From contig NZ_MASI01000001.1 in the NCBI RefSeq assembly GCF_001708935.1, positions 62,001 through 126,000 on the forward strand: a stretch of DNA of 64,000 nt. The letters are read 5' to 3'. Below are positions 10,300-19,080 of the stretch, piece after piece (position 1 is the stretch's first letter; every line of letters begins with the position of its first letter). Under the pieces are notes generated by a model, which did no database searches, was not told the DNA's origin, and worked only from the letters and a program-made list of their open reading frames with translations. The position numbers and the translations under genes were made by a program. The DNA is from Methyloligella halotolerans. GTDB lineage: Bacteria > Pseudomonadota > Alphaproteobacteria > Rhizobiales > Methyloligellaceae.

Positions 10300-11646
10300 T
10301 CAGCCCGCGCCTTCCTTGTCGATGAGGTGAAAGAAGGCTCCGGTGACACTGCCTCGGCGGGCACCGGTGTCTTCGACGTGATCGCCGGCCGAATTGACGA
10401 TCTCCGCGAGCGGCGTATCGGGCTGGGCAAGGATCGAGGCGTAGTGGAATTCGTGGCCGAACAAGGTGCGGCCGGGCAGGGCCGGGGCCTCGCTGTCGAG
10501 GCGGGCCTTTCGGTATCCGAGATGAAGCTTGCGGCTCGCGAAGGACGTCTTCAGGCCGAGAAGCCCGAGCATCGGGTGCGTCGTGCCGTCGGCGTCCTCC
10601 AGGGTTTCCCCCAGCACCATGTAGCCGCCGCACTCGCCATGGATGGCGGCGCCCCGGGAAGCCGCCTCCCGCATGCCCGCTTTGAAGGTCTCTGCGGTGG
10701 CGAGGCTTTCGCAGTGAAGCTCGGGATAGCCGCCCGGCAGCCAGATCGCATCGGCGTTGTCATGGGGCGCTTCGTCGGCCAGGGGAGAGAAGGGCAGGAT
10801 CTCCGCCCCCGCCGCACGCCACTCGGCGACGAGATGGGGGTAGGTGAAGGAAAAGGCACGGTCCTGGGCTAGGGCGATCCGCTGTCCCGGCGGACGCAGG
10901 GGCGCGCGCTCCGGCGTACCCGAAGACCCCGTCAGCGGGCGGGCGAGGCTGTGGATCTCATCGAGGCGGAGGCATTCCGCCATCATGGCAGCGAGAGCGT
11001 CGAGGGTCTCATCGAGATGCTGCGTTTCGCCGGCCTGGACGAGGCCGAGATGGCGTTCGGGCAAGGTCAGTCCGCTCCGGCGCGTCAGGGCACCCAGCAC
11101 GGGCATACCGATGCCATCGAGACCGGCGCGCACCATCTGCTCGTGGCGCGGACTGCCGACGGAATTGAGGATCACGCCGGCGATCTCGACATCGTTCCGG
11201 TAGGTGCTGCACCCCAGGGCAACCGCTGCGGCCGTCTCGGCCTGGGCGGAGACGTCTAGCACCAGGACGACGGGCCAGCCGGTGAGAGCGGCAAGGTCCG
11301 CCGTGGATCCCGAGCCGGCCTGGCCTTGCGCGCCCGCCCCATCGAACAGCCCCATGACGCCCTCGGCCACGCAAAGCTCGGCCTGAGCTCCGAGGGTGCA
11401 GGCCAAATGGCGGAGCAGCTCCGGACGCATGCCCCAGCTGTCGAGATTGACGGCGGGACGCCCCGCGGCCTCGGTCAGGAAGGCGGGGTCGATATAGTCC
11501 GGCCCGCATTTGAAGGGCTGGACGGAGAGGCCCTGGTTTCGAAAGGCGCGGGAGAGACCGAGGCTGACGGTCGTCTTGCCGGAACCCGAGCGTGGCGCGG
11601 CGATGATGATGCCCGACGGGCCGTCGCCGATGGGCTGCCGGCTCAT
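10300..11646 (-). CDS. cobB: Hydrogenobyrinic acid a,c-diamide synthase
   Basis: A 448-residue ATP- and glutamine-dependent amidase that converts hydrogenobyrinic acid to its a,c-diamide, the substrate of cobaltochelatase. The N-terminal dethiobiotin-synthetase-like ATPase domain has a P-loop (APRSGSGKTT, residues 17-26). The C-terminal class I glutamine amidotransferase domain has the nucleophile Cys in HGECGGYMV and a histidine in FGHEFHY. It is the last gene of the riboswitch-led minus-strand operon and overlaps cobA by 4 bp. It ends 19 bp from the convergent TonB-receptor gene. Length is normal for the family. Confidence 0.95.
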   Translation of the reverse strand: MSRQPIGDGPSGIIIAAPRSGSGKTTVSLGLSRAFRNQGLSVQPFKCGPDYIDPAFLTEAAGRPAVNLDSWGMRPELLRHLACTLGAQAELCVAEGVMGLFDGAGAQGQAGSGSTADLAALTGWPVVLVLDVSAQAETAAAVALGCSTYRNDVEIAGVILNSVGSPRHEQMVRAGLDGIGMPVLGALTRRSGLTLPERHLGLVQAGETQHLDETLDALAAMMAECLRLDEIHSLARPLTGSSGTPERAPLRPPGQRIALAQDRAFSFTYPHLVAEWRAAGAEILPFSPLADEAPHDNADAIWLPGGYPELHCESLATAETFKAGMREAASRGAAIHGECGGYMVLGETLEDADGTTHPMLGLLGLKTSFASRKLHLGYRKARLDSEAPALPGRTLFGHEFHYASILAQPDTPLAEIVNSAGDHVEDTGARRGSVTGAFFHLIDKEGAG

Positions 11647-12458
11647 GGAACGGCGTCCACCAGGGCAGCCCGCAGCGTCTGGCCCAGCTTGGCGTTGTGG
11701 CCGATCACGACGATTGCCGGGGCGCCGATCTCATTGGTCCGCACGTCTTCCACGGCGGAGGAGAGAGAGGTTTCCACGATCCGCTCATCGGGGAGGGTCG
11801 CCGAGGCAACGATCGCCACGGGAAGCTGCGGGTCGGCGTCGGCGCGCAGGAACCCGGCCACGATGCCCTCAAGCCGGGCCATCGCCATGTAGAGGATGAC
11901 GGGCTGGCCTGTCCTGGCGATGGCCTCCCAATCCTGCTCGTCCGGATGCCCCTCGGCCCGGTAACCCGTAGCCAGGATCACGGCATGGTTCGTGTCCCGT
12001 GTGGTTGCGGGAATCCCGGCCAGGGCGGCGCCGGCCAGGCCCGATGTCAGCCCGGGCACGATCCGGAAGGGAATGCCTGCGTCGGCCAGGGCGCTTGCCT
12101 CCTCGCCTCCGCGGCCGAACACGAAGGGATCGCCGCCCTTGAGGCGCAGCACCTTCCTGCCTTGCCTTGCCAGGCCAATGAGCTGCTCGGTGATCTCGCT
12201 CTGCTGGGGCGAGGGCTGCCCACCCCGCTTTCCGACGCTGCGGATGGTTGCATCCGGGCAGGCGAGACCGAGAGCGCCCGGCGCGATCAGAGCGTCATGG
12301 ATGATGGTGTCCGCCTCGCGCAGGGCATGCAGCGCCATGAGGGTCAGAAGGCGCGGGTCGCCGGGGCCTGCGCCGACCAGCCAGACCTCGCCAGGCGCGA
12401 AATCGGGAAAGGACGGGAAGTCCGACGGCAGGCCGGGAACGGTCGTCTCGTGCTTCAT
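11643..12458 (-). CDS. cobA: Uroporphyrinogen-III C-methyltransferase
   Basis: A 271-residue SAM-dependent methyltransferase that methylates uroporphyrinogen III at C2 and C7 to give precorrin-2, the entry step of the pathway. Tetrapyrrole-methylase motifs are clear: [19 protein letters not shown] near residue 25, [10 protein letters not shown], and [17 protein letters not shown]. It lacks the CysG-type dehydrogenase/chelatase domain, so it is the stand-alone CobA form. It overlaps cobM upstream and cobB downstream by 4 bp each (ATGA). A second copy for siroheme may exist elsewhere in the genome. Confidence 0.95.
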   Translation of the reverse strand: MKHETTVPGLPSDFPSFPDFAPGEVWLVGAGPGDPRLLTLMALHALREADTIIHDALIAPGALGLACPDATIRSVGKRGGQPSPQQSEITEQLIGLARQGRKVLRLKGGDPFVFGRGGEEASALADAGIPFRIVPGLTSGLAGAALAGIPATTRDTNHAVILATGYRAEGHPDEQDWEAIARTGQPVILYMAMARLEGIVAGFLRADADPQLPVAIVASATLPDERIVETSLSSAVEDVRTNEIGAPAIVVIGHNAKLGQTLRAALVDAVP

Positions 12459-13219
12459 GCCGGCCGCCCCCGATAGCGCCGCTGATAGCCGGCGTCGTAA
12501 AGCGCGCTGTCGCGAAAGCCGTGGGCGTCGAGGACCGGGCCGACCAGGATCAGGACCGTCCGGTCGATCTCCTCGTGGGCGGCCAGTTGCTCGGCCAAAG
12601 TCCCCAGCGTGCCACGGATCACTTTCTCGTCCGGCCAGCTCGCGCGATAGACGATGGCCGCGGGGCAGTCGGTGCCGTAATGGGGCGCGAGCTCGGAGAC
12701 GACCGCATCGAGCGCCTGGATGGACAGGTGGATCGCGAGGGTCGCGCCGGTTGCGGCAAAGTTCTCAAGCGTCTCTTTCGGCGGCATGGCGGAAGCGCGG
12801 CCCGGGGTGCGGGTGAGCACCACGGACTGGGCGATTTCGGGCAAGGTGAGCTCCTGGCGCAGGGTAGCGGCGGCGGCGGCGAAGGCAGGCACGCCGGGGG
12901 TAACGGTAAAGGGGATGCCGAGGCTCTCGAGTTGCCGGATCTGCTCGCCGAGAGCGCTCCAGACCGAGAGATCTCCCGAATGGAGCCGCACGACATCCTC
13001 GCCTGCATCGTCGGCGCGTTTGTATTCGGCGACGATCTCTTCAAGCGACATGGGTGCCGTGTTCACGATCCGCGCGCCCTCAGGGCAGAAGCCGAGCAAA
13101 GCCTCGGGGATCAGGGACCCCGCGTAGAGGCAGACCGGGCAGCGGGCGATCAGGTCGCGTCCGCGTACCGTGATGAGATCGGCCGCGCCGGGGCCCGCAC
13201 CGACGAAATGGATGGTCAT
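12455..13219 (-). CDS. cobM: Precorrin-4 C11-methyltransferase
   Basis: A 254-residue SAM-dependent methyltransferase acting at C11 of precorrin-4 to form precorrin-5. It starts directly with the family signature [19 protein letters not shown]. It also shows [25 protein letters not shown] and the [14 protein letters not shown] loop, all typical of CobM/CbiF. Length is normal. Four-bp ATGA overlaps with cobE upstream and cobA downstream indicate translational coupling. Confidence 0.95.
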   Translation of the reverse strand: MTIHFVGAGPGAADLITVRGRDLIARCPVCLYAGSLIPEALLGFCPEGARIVNTAPMSLEEIVAEYKRADDAGEDVVRLHSGDLSVWSALGEQIRQLESLGIPFTVTPGVPAFAAAAATLRQELTLPEIAQSVVLTRTPGRASAMPPKETLENFAATGATLAIHLSIQALDAVVSELAPHYGTDCPAAIVYRASWPDEKVIRGTLGTLAEQLAAHEEIDRTVLILVGPVLDAHGFRDSALYDAGYQRRYRGRPA

Positions 13220-13599
13220 GATCCCCCTCCGATGGCGATGGCGCAGCTCGCGCTTCGGCTGGATACTTTCGGGCCCAACAATTTCGATGCGGGTCCGGCC
13301 GCCGCAAGCGCAACGGTCTCGGCGACCGACGGCACAGCTTTTTCCGCCATGACGCGGTCGGAATGGCTCAAGGTGCGGCCGGAGGCTTGGATCATAGCGT
13401 CCTGATTGACCGGTATCAGCGGAACGGAGAGTTCGGCGGCGATGGCTCGAACGGCGGCCTCATCCTGCTTGCCCGACGCGGCGGCGATCGCGTCTATCTG
13501 CCTCCGTTCGATGTCGCAGTGGGAGAGGGCCAGGGCGAGCGCTTCCTCAAGCGCATCGAGCGCGACGTCCTTCCGGTATCCGAATCCGGCGACCATCAT
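13216..13599 (-). CDS. cobE: Cobalamin biosynthesis protein CobE (CbiG C-terminal domain)
   Basis: A 127-residue protein matching the C-terminal domain of CbiG ([20 protein letters not shown] at the start; the core [20 protein letters not shown] and a [12 protein letters not shown] helix). CobE is needed in the aerobic pathway and is proposed to help intermediate handling around precorrin-5/6; its exact chemistry is less certain than for the other enzymes. It sits between cobL and cobM with 4-bp overlaps on both sides, the usual alphaproteobacterial location. Confidence 0.88.
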   Translation of the reverse strand: MMVAGFGYRKDVALDALEEALALALSHCDIERRQIDAIAAASGKQDEAAVRAIAAELSVPLIPVNQDAMIQASGRTLSHSDRVMAEKAVPSVAETVALAAAGPASKLLGPKVSSRSASCAIAIGGGS

Positions 13600-14858
13600 G
13601 GCTTCGTCACTTCCGGCTTCGCGACCCGCCAGTGGGTGATGGGCATGGCGGGGCGCCAGCCGTGCAGCCTGCCGACCTGGTCGAGACGCGCGATATCGAT
13701 GCGTGAAAGCGATCCTCCATGGGTCTCGAAGCCGTCGAATAGCGTTCGTTCGCCTTCCAGGGTCACGGCGTTGGCCACGAGCCGTCCGCCGGGTTTCAAT
13801 GCGCTCCAGACTGCGTCGAGCACGCCGTCGCTGAGGCCTCCGCCGACGAATACGGCGTCGGGCGGCGGCAAACCTTCCAAGGCTTTGGGCGCCTTGCCCT
13901 GGACGATCTCAAGTTGGGAGACGCCGAGAGACGCCGCATTCCGTGCGGCCCGCGCCGCGCGTTCGGGATCTTCCTCGAAGCCGATGGCGCGCATGGCGGG
14001 ATCGCGGAGAAGCCACTCGATGGCCACGGACCCGGAGCCGAGGCCGATATCCCAGAGCAGCTCGCCGCGGCGCGGGGCCAGGGATGACAGGGTCACCGCC
14101 CGGACCTCCCGCTTGGTGAGCTGGCCGTCGCTTTCGAACAGGGCATCGTCGAGGCCGGGCGCCAGACCGATAAAGGGTGCGCCGGCTTCGGCTACGACCT
14201 CGACGGCGACGATGTTCAATGGATCGATGTCGTCGAGGTCGAAGCTCTCCGCGAGGGCAGCGCGCGCGCGCTCCTTCGGTCCGCCAAGCCTCTCCAGAAC
14301 CGTGATGCGGCTTTGTCCCATCTCGCGGGCTTTCAGGAGGTCGGCAAGCTTTGCTGGTGTGGTCTCGTCCCAGGTCAGAGCCAGAACACGAGCGCCGGGC
14401 TGGAGGGCTGGGATGATGCGATCCAGCGGACGGCCGTGCAGGGAGAGCGTGGTCACGTCCTGCAGCGCCCACCCCATGCGCGCGGCGGCGAGAGAGAAGG
14501 CGGATGGCTGCGGCACGCAGGCGATCTCGTCGGGATCGACGAGGGCTGCGAGCTGCTTGCCGATGCCGAAATGGAACGGGTCACCCGAGGCGAGCACGAC
14601 GACGGCCTCGCCGCGTCTGGCGAGAATATCGGCGTAGGCGCCGTCGATGGGGCTCGGCCAGGAGAGGCGGTCTCCCCGGATCAAGGTATCGGCCAGATCA
14701 AGGTGGCGGCGACCGCCCACGACCAGGTTCGCATCCTCGATCAGCCGGCGCGCGATTGGCGAGAGGCCTTCGATACCGTCTTCGCCGATCCCGACGATGG
14801 ACAGCCAGCGGCCGGGCATGCTGTTTGACAGGCTCTCGTTCAACTCAGAGACGGCCAT
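13596..14858 (-). CDS. cobL: Precorrin-6B C5,15-methyltransferase (decarboxylating)
   Basis: A 420-residue bifunctional enzyme. The N-terminal CbiE-like tetrapyrrole methylase (WLSIVGIGEDGIEGL, LASGDPFHFGIG, PQPSAFSLAAARMGW) is fused to a CbiT-like SAM methyltransferase/decarboxylase (WDIGLGSGSVAIEWL, DAVFVGGGLSDGVLD). It methylates C5 and C15 and decarboxylates the C12 acetate chain. The chosen ATG at 14858 gives the short N-terminal extension seen in other CobL proteins; it shares CATG with the start codon of cobK on the opposite strand. An alternative start is the ATG at 14819. The frame stays open further upstream, but that part is antisense to cobK. Confidence 0.93.
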   Translation of the reverse strand: MAVSELNESLSNSMPGRWLSIVGIGEDGIEGLSPIARRLIEDANLVVGGRRHLDLADTLIRGDRLSWPSPIDGAYADILARRGEAVVVLASGDPFHFGIGKQLAALVDPDEIACVPQPSAFSLAAARMGWALQDVTTLSLHGRPLDRIIPALQPGARVLALTWDETTPAKLADLLKAREMGQSRITVLERLGGPKERARAALAESFDLDDIDPLNIVAVEVVAEAGAPFIGLAPGLDDALFESDGQLTKREVRAVTLSSLAPRRGELLWDIGLGSGSVAIEWLLRDPAMRAIGFEEDPERAARAARNAASLGVSQLEIVQGKAPKALEGLPPPDAVFVGGGLSDGVLDAVWSALKPGGRLVANAVTLEGERTLFDGFETHGGSLSRIDIARLDQVGRLHGWRPAMPITHWRVAKPEVTKP

Positions 14859-15630
14859 GCGACTTCTCATTCTCGGCGGCACGACGGAGGCCAGCACGCT
14901 CGCCAGGCGATTGGCGGGAGACGACCGGTTCTCGCCGACCCTGTCCTTGGCGGGGCGAACTCTGTCTCCGGCAGCGCAGCCTGTGCCGTGCCGGATCGGC
15001 GGATTCGGCGGCGCCGATGGGATGGCCCGGTGGATGAGGGGAGAGGGGATCGAGGTGCTGGTCGATGCCACCCACGCGTTCTCCACCCGGATTTCTGAGA
15101 ATGCCGTTGCTGCGGCGAAGGCCGCCGGCGTTCCGCTGCTCAGCCTGGTACGTCCGGCCTGGGCGCGGGGCGCTGGGGATCTTTGGATCGATGCAGACAG
15201 TCTCGGAGACGCCGCTTTGGCGTTGGGGGAGATGCCACGGCGGGTGCTGCTTACCATCGGCCGTCAGGAGGTGGCGGCGTTCAAGGCCGAGCCCCAGCAC
15301 CGCTATCTGATCCGCTCCATCGAGCCGCCGGAGCCGGGGGACCTGCCCCCCGATACGAAGATCCTGCTGCAACGGGGCCCGTTCAGCCAGGACGATGAAG
15401 TGGCGTTGTTCCGTCGAGAAGGCGTCGAGACGATCGTTTCCAAGAATGCCGGCGGAACCGCGACGGCGGCGAAGCTTGCGGCTGCGCGCACGCTCGGTCT
15501 CCCTGTGGTGATGATCGCGCGGCCAGACAAGCCCGCCGGCTATCTGGTCGAGACCGTCGACGCGGCGGCCGATTGGCTGGAGGCGAAGATATCCGGTCAT
15601 CTCGCGGCCCCTTCGGAGCGCGGGGTGTAG
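14857..15630 (+). CDS. cobK: Precorrin-6A reductase
   Basis: A 257-residue NADPH-dependent reductase of precorrin-6A to precorrin-6B. It begins with the nucleotide-binding strand MRLLILGGTTEAS. Family features include DATHAFSTRISENAV, LTIGRQEVAAF and the KNAGGTATAAKLAAARTLGLPVVMI motif near the C-terminus. It is the only gene of this cluster on the plus strand. Its start codon overlaps that of cobL (CATG), and its last 34 bp overlap the 3' end of cobJ antisense. It therefore needs its own promoter, which would have to lie inside cobL. I see no strong ribosome site upstream. Confidence 0.95.
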   Translation: MRLLILGGTTEASTLARRLAGDDRFSPTLSLAGRTLSPAAQPVPCRIGGFGGADGMARWMRGEGIEVLVDATHAFSTRISENAVAAAKAAGVPLLSLVRPAWARGAGDLWIDADSLGDAALALGEMPRRVLLTIGRQEVAAFKAEPQHRYLIRSIEPPEPGDLPPDTKILLQRGPFSQDDEVALFRREGVETIVSKNAGGTATAAKLAAARTLGLPVVMIARPDKPAGYLVETVDAAADWLEAKISGHLAAPSERGV

Positions 15631-16376
15631 ACCCAGGGGGCCCGGCCCACACGCGGGATCACCCGTGTGCTTTCCGCACCGACGATCACCAAGGTCCGCA
15701 TATCCGCTTCGGTGCCGTCGGCTTCGGCGAGGGTCTTGATTGTCAGCTTGGCCTCGGGCGTGCCGGCGGCGCGCACGAAGATCACGACCGTTTCTCCGGA
15801 TTTGTGCTGGCGGAGCAGGGCGAAAGCCTTGCCGAGCTGGTCCGGGCGGGCTGTCGAAGCGGGATTATAAAGAGCGATAGCGAAGTCGCCTTGTGCCGCG
15901 GAGATCAGGCGCCACTCGATGGTGCCCCAGGATTTCAGATTGTCGGAAAGGGAGATGGCGCAGAAATCGCCACCGAGCGGCGCACCGGCTTCGGCGGCGG
16001 CCGCCAGCATTGCCGAGACCCCGGGCTGCACTTCGATGGCGAGTTCGCGCCATTCGGGCTCCCCCGTCTCGACCGCCTCGAACACGGCTGCGGCCATGGC
16101 AAAGACTCCGGGATCGCCACCGGAGACGACCACGACGTCGCGGCCCGCGGTGGCCAGGGACAGGGCATGGCGCGCCCGGTCGATCTCGTAGCGATTGTCG
16201 GAAGCATGCACCGTCTGGTCCGGCCGCAGGGCGGGCAGCCGCTTCATATAGGTGTCGTAGCCGACCAGATCGGTTGCTCTGCGCACGGCCACGGCCACGG
16301 CAGGCGTGGTGAGTTCCGGTCCGCCGGGCCCCAGACCCACAATGGTCAGCTTGCCGGTCATATCTTCGCCGTTCAT
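15597..16376 (-). CDS. cobJ: Precorrin-3B C17-methyltransferase
   Basis: A 259-residue SAM-dependent enzyme that performs C17 methylation with ring contraction, converting precorrin-3B to precorrin-4. Motifs are GKLTIVGLGPGGPELTTPA, VSGGDPGVFAMA, VQPGVSAMLAAAA and HDFCAISLSDNL-like (here GDFCAISLSDNL). The start MNGED at 16376 gives a 4-bp ATGA overlap with cobI; an internal ATG at 16361 is possible. The 3' end overlaps the convergent cobK by 34 bp. Confidence 0.95.
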   Translation of the reverse strand: MNGEDMTGKLTIVGLGPGGPELTTPAVAVAVRRATDLVGYDTYMKRLPALRPDQTVHASDNRYEIDRARHALSLATAGRDVVVVSGGDPGVFAMAAAVFEAVETGEPEWRELAIEVQPGVSAMLAAAAEAGAPLGGDFCAISLSDNLKSWGTIEWRLISAAQGDFAIALYNPASTARPDQLGKAFALLRQHKSGETVVIFVRAAGTPEAKLTIKTLAEADGTEADMRTLVIVGAESTRVIPRVGRAPWVYTPRSEGAAR

Positions 16377-17131
16377 AGCCGCCGTCCCCTGCCGGGAATC
16401 AGGATCATCGCGAAATACGGGCCGGTCTGGTCGGCCTGATCGCGCAAGGGGACGATGCGTTCGGCTTCCATGGTGCCGCGCTCCACATAGATCGCGCGGT
16501 CCAGAAGGCCGGCAGCAGTGACCGCCCGGCGCACCTTCGCCAAGTTGCGGCCCACCTTCATGATGACGGCGGCGTCGCAGGCGCCGAGACGCTCGGCAAG
16601 CGCCTCTTCAGAGAGGGTGCCCGGCAGCACCGAGAGGATGTCGTCGCCCCAGGTGATAGGGACATTGGCGCGGGTCCAGCAGCCCGACATGCCGGTCACG
16701 CCGGGAACGACCTCGACGGGGAAATCGCCTTCCAGCCGGTGCCACATATGCATGAAGGAGCTGTAGAAGAAGGGATCGCCCTCGGCGAGCAAGCCAACGG
16801 AGCGGCCGGTGGCCAGCGCCTCACCGATCTGCTGGGCGGTCTCGCCGTAGAAGCCGGAGATCGCGTCGCGATAGGTCGGGTCGGCGACGGCAATCTCGTC
16901 GGTGTAGGGGTATTCGAACTTCAGCTCGGCGCAGGTCTCGCCGAGGAGCGGGGCGACGATGGTCCGCGCATTGCCGGCCCGGCCGCGCTTAGAGAAATAG
17001 GCCACGACATCGACGGAGCGCAGGAGGCCGGCGCCGCGCAAGGTGAGATAGCGCACGTCGCCCGGGCCGACCCCGATGCCGTAGAGCGTCCCTGGTTGGG
17101 CCGTGCCCGCGATGGCGTCGAGGGCGCTCAT
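16373..17131 (-). CDS. cobI: Precorrin-2 C20-methyltransferase
   Basis: A 252-residue tetrapyrrole methylase converting precorrin-2 to precorrin-3A. The start MSALDAIAG at 17131 is chosen because it overlaps the cobH stop by 4 bp and precedes LYGIGVGPGDVRYLTLRGA. Other motifs are LLAEGDPFFYSSFMHMW, VVPGVTGMSGCW and AAVIMKVGRNL. The open frame continues upstream, but that part is the shadow of cobH. Length is normal for CobI. Confidence 0.95.
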   Translation of the reverse strand: MSALDAIAGTAQPGTLYGIGVGPGDVRYLTLRGAGLLRSVDVVAYFSKRGRAGNARTIVAPLLGETCAELKFEYPYTDEIAVADPTYRDAISGFYGETAQQIGEALATGRSVGLLAEGDPFFYSSFMHMWHRLEGDFPVEVVPGVTGMSGCWTRANVPITWGDDILSVLPGTLSEEALAERLGACDAAVIMKVGRNLAKVRRAVTAAGLLDRAIYVERGTMEAERIVPLRDQADQTGPYFAMILIPGRGRRL

Positions 17132-17760
17132 TCCACCTCGCTCGCAAGTGCGTTCACGGCGGCGGCGGCGATGGCGCTCCCGCCCTTGCGGCCCGTCACG
17201 ATGAGAGAGGGGACGCGACCATATTCGACCAGGGCCTCTTTCGATTCCGCCGCGCCGACGAAGCCCACGGGCACGCCGATGATGGCGGCGGGTTTCGGCG
17301 CGCCGTCCTCCAGCATCTCCAGGAGACGGAACAGCGCCGTCGGGGCATTGCCGATGGCGACGACGGCGCCTTCCAGCTTCGGCCGCCACAGCTCCAGGGC
17401 GGCGGCGGAGCGGGTCGTGCCCATCTCTTCGGCGAGCTCCGGCACGGAAGGATCGGAGAGGGTGCAGATCACGTCGTTATCGGCGGGTAGGCGCTTCCGC
17501 GTGACCCCATGGGCGACCATCTGGGCATCACAGAGGATCGGCGCGCCCCGGAGAAGGGCATTGCGGGCCGCGTCGGCAAAATCCGGCGACATGACGATCT
17601 CCGGCGCGATCTCCACCATGCCGGTGGCATGGATGATGCGGACCGCGACCTTCTCGGCCTGGCCTGAGAAGCGCGAGAGGTCCGCTTCGCTGCGGATGAT
17701 GGCGAAGGAGTTCCGGTAGATTTCGGCGCCGTCGCGGATATAGGCGTGGGATGAGACCAT
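17128..17760 (-). CDS. cobH: Precorrin-8X methylmutase
   Basis: A 210-residue isomerase that migrates the C11 methyl to C12, giving hydrogenobyrinic acid. Family motifs are MVRIIHATGMVEIAPEI-like (here VRIIHATGMVEIAPEIVMSPDF, with the catalytic His), ILCDAQMVAHGV, and the C-terminal GVPVGFVGAAESKEAL. It lies 12 bp downstream of cobG and overlaps cobI by 4 bp. Confidence 0.95.
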   Translation of the reverse strand: MVSSHAYIRDGAEIYRNSFAIIRSEADLSRFSGQAEKVAVRIIHATGMVEIAPEIVMSPDFADAARNALLRGAPILCDAQMVAHGVTRKRLPADNDVICTLSDPSVPELAEEMGTTRSAAALELWRPKLEGAVVAIGNAPTALFRLLEMLEDGAPKPAAIIGVPVGFVGAAESKEALVEYGRVPSLIVTGRKGGSAIAAAAVNALASEVE

Positions 17761-17772
17761 GGTCCGGCGGTC

Positions 17773-19080
17773 CTAGAGCGTTTCGAGAAGCTGCGGCAAG
17801 CGCGAAAGCCCGCTCCGCGGCACCACGGCGCGGGGCGGGGCATCGGCCGTGGCGTACCGGTTCAGCCCGCAGCCATCGTCGGTCCCCACCACGACGAGTT
17901 CAGCGGGGGCAGACCGCGCGCAGCCCTTGGCGCAACCGGAGACGTGGCATGAGCCTATGCCTAGACGCTGCAGGTGAGGGGCGAGATCGCGGGCGATCTG
18001 CCTCGTATCGATATAGCCCTGACGGCAGCCGGGTGCGCCGGTGCACGCATCGATCGCCAGGAGCGGATCGTTCGCATCGAGGATGCAGCCGGTCTCGGCG
18101 GCGATCCCGGCGAGGGCATCCGCCGCGGCGGGATCGGGCAAGGGGATGTAGAGGGTTCGCCAGGGCGAGAGCCGTATTTCGGGAACCGCCAGCTTCTCGG
18201 CGGCGTCCGTGAACCGCTGCAAGGCTTCCGCCTCGATCCGTCCGAATGGCGCCGCCATGGCGAAGGCGAAAGCATCTCCGCCGTCAGACAGGCAGCCCAG
18301 CGCGCGGCTCGGAGCAACGATGTCCGGAGCGTTCTGCAGGGCCGGCAGGCGTCTCGCGAGGGCATCGCGGAGGCGGCTGTAATCGGCCGCGGGCCGCTCC
18401 CGAAGGCGTCCTTGCGCTCCGCCCAACATCTCCAAATAGAGCCGCGCGGTCTCGGCCGCCATGTCCGCAGCTTCTTCGGGCGCGGTCACGCCGGCCCAAT
18501 CGACGCCGTCGCGCCGGTCGAGGCCAATCGCGATCAGGGGGCTACCATCCTGGACGATGGCGCAGAGCCGGATGTCGGCACGTTCGTGGGCGATGGAGAA
18601 GGCGCCGCCGCCATCGACGCTGAAGCCGAACTTGCCAGGAAGCTGCCAGAGCTGCGGGTCGCCGATGAGACGAGCCTCGAGGGCCCGCGCGATCGGGCGC
18701 GGATCGAGGATTTCGCTCGGATCGACGCCCCCGAGCGCCCCCACCATCACGTTGCGGACGGATTCGGCCTCCGCGCTGTCATCCAGGAGGTCTGCCGCGG
18801 CAAGTGCTTCCCAAAGGGCGGGCAAATCCTCTTCGCGCAGGCCGCGGAGCTGGAGATTGGCGCGGCGGGTCAGGTCGATCTGCCCGTTGCCGAACCGGCG
18901 CGCCAGACCGGCGATCACGCGAAGCGCCGCGAGGGTGAATGCGCCGCAACGCGGACGAAGCCGCACGATCAGCCCGTCGCCGCTTTCCATAGGTCGCAGC
19001 GCGCCGGGGCACCAGCCGCGCGGTTCGGGCTTCGCGCGCGCTTCCTCTCGGGGATCGATCCTGGCGGGGGCTGCGCTCAT
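17773..19080 (-). CDS. cobG: Precorrin-3B synthase
   Basis: A 435-residue Fe-S monooxygenase of the nitrite/sulfite reductase fold that uses O2 to hydroxylate precorrin-3A and form the lactone of precorrin-3B. Two ferredoxin-like half domains (about 20-80 and 240-300) are separated by core domains. The cluster cysteines are in ACTGAPGC and CHVSGCAKGC near the C-terminus. Its presence marks the oxygen-dependent route. It overlaps the end of cobN by 4 bp and precedes cobH by 12 bp. Confidence 0.94.
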   Translation of the reverse strand: MSAAPARIDPREEARAKPEPRGWCPGALRPMESGDGLIVRLRPRCGAFTLAALRVIAGLARRFGNGQIDLTRRANLQLRGLREEDLPALWEALAAADLLDDSAEAESVRNVMVGALGGVDPSEILDPRPIARALEARLIGDPQLWQLPGKFGFSVDGGGAFSIAHERADIRLCAIVQDGSPLIAIGLDRRDGVDWAGVTAPEEAADMAAETARLYLEMLGGAQGRLRERPAADYSRLRDALARRLPALQNAPDIVAPSRALGCLSDGGDAFAFAMAAPFGRIEAEALQRFTDAAEKLAVPEIRLSPWRTLYIPLPDPAAADALAGIAAETGCILDANDPLLAIDACTGAPGCRQGYIDTRQIARDLAPHLQRLGIGSCHVSGCAKGCARSAPAELVVVGTDDGCGLNRYATADAPPRAVVPRSGLSRLPQLLETL

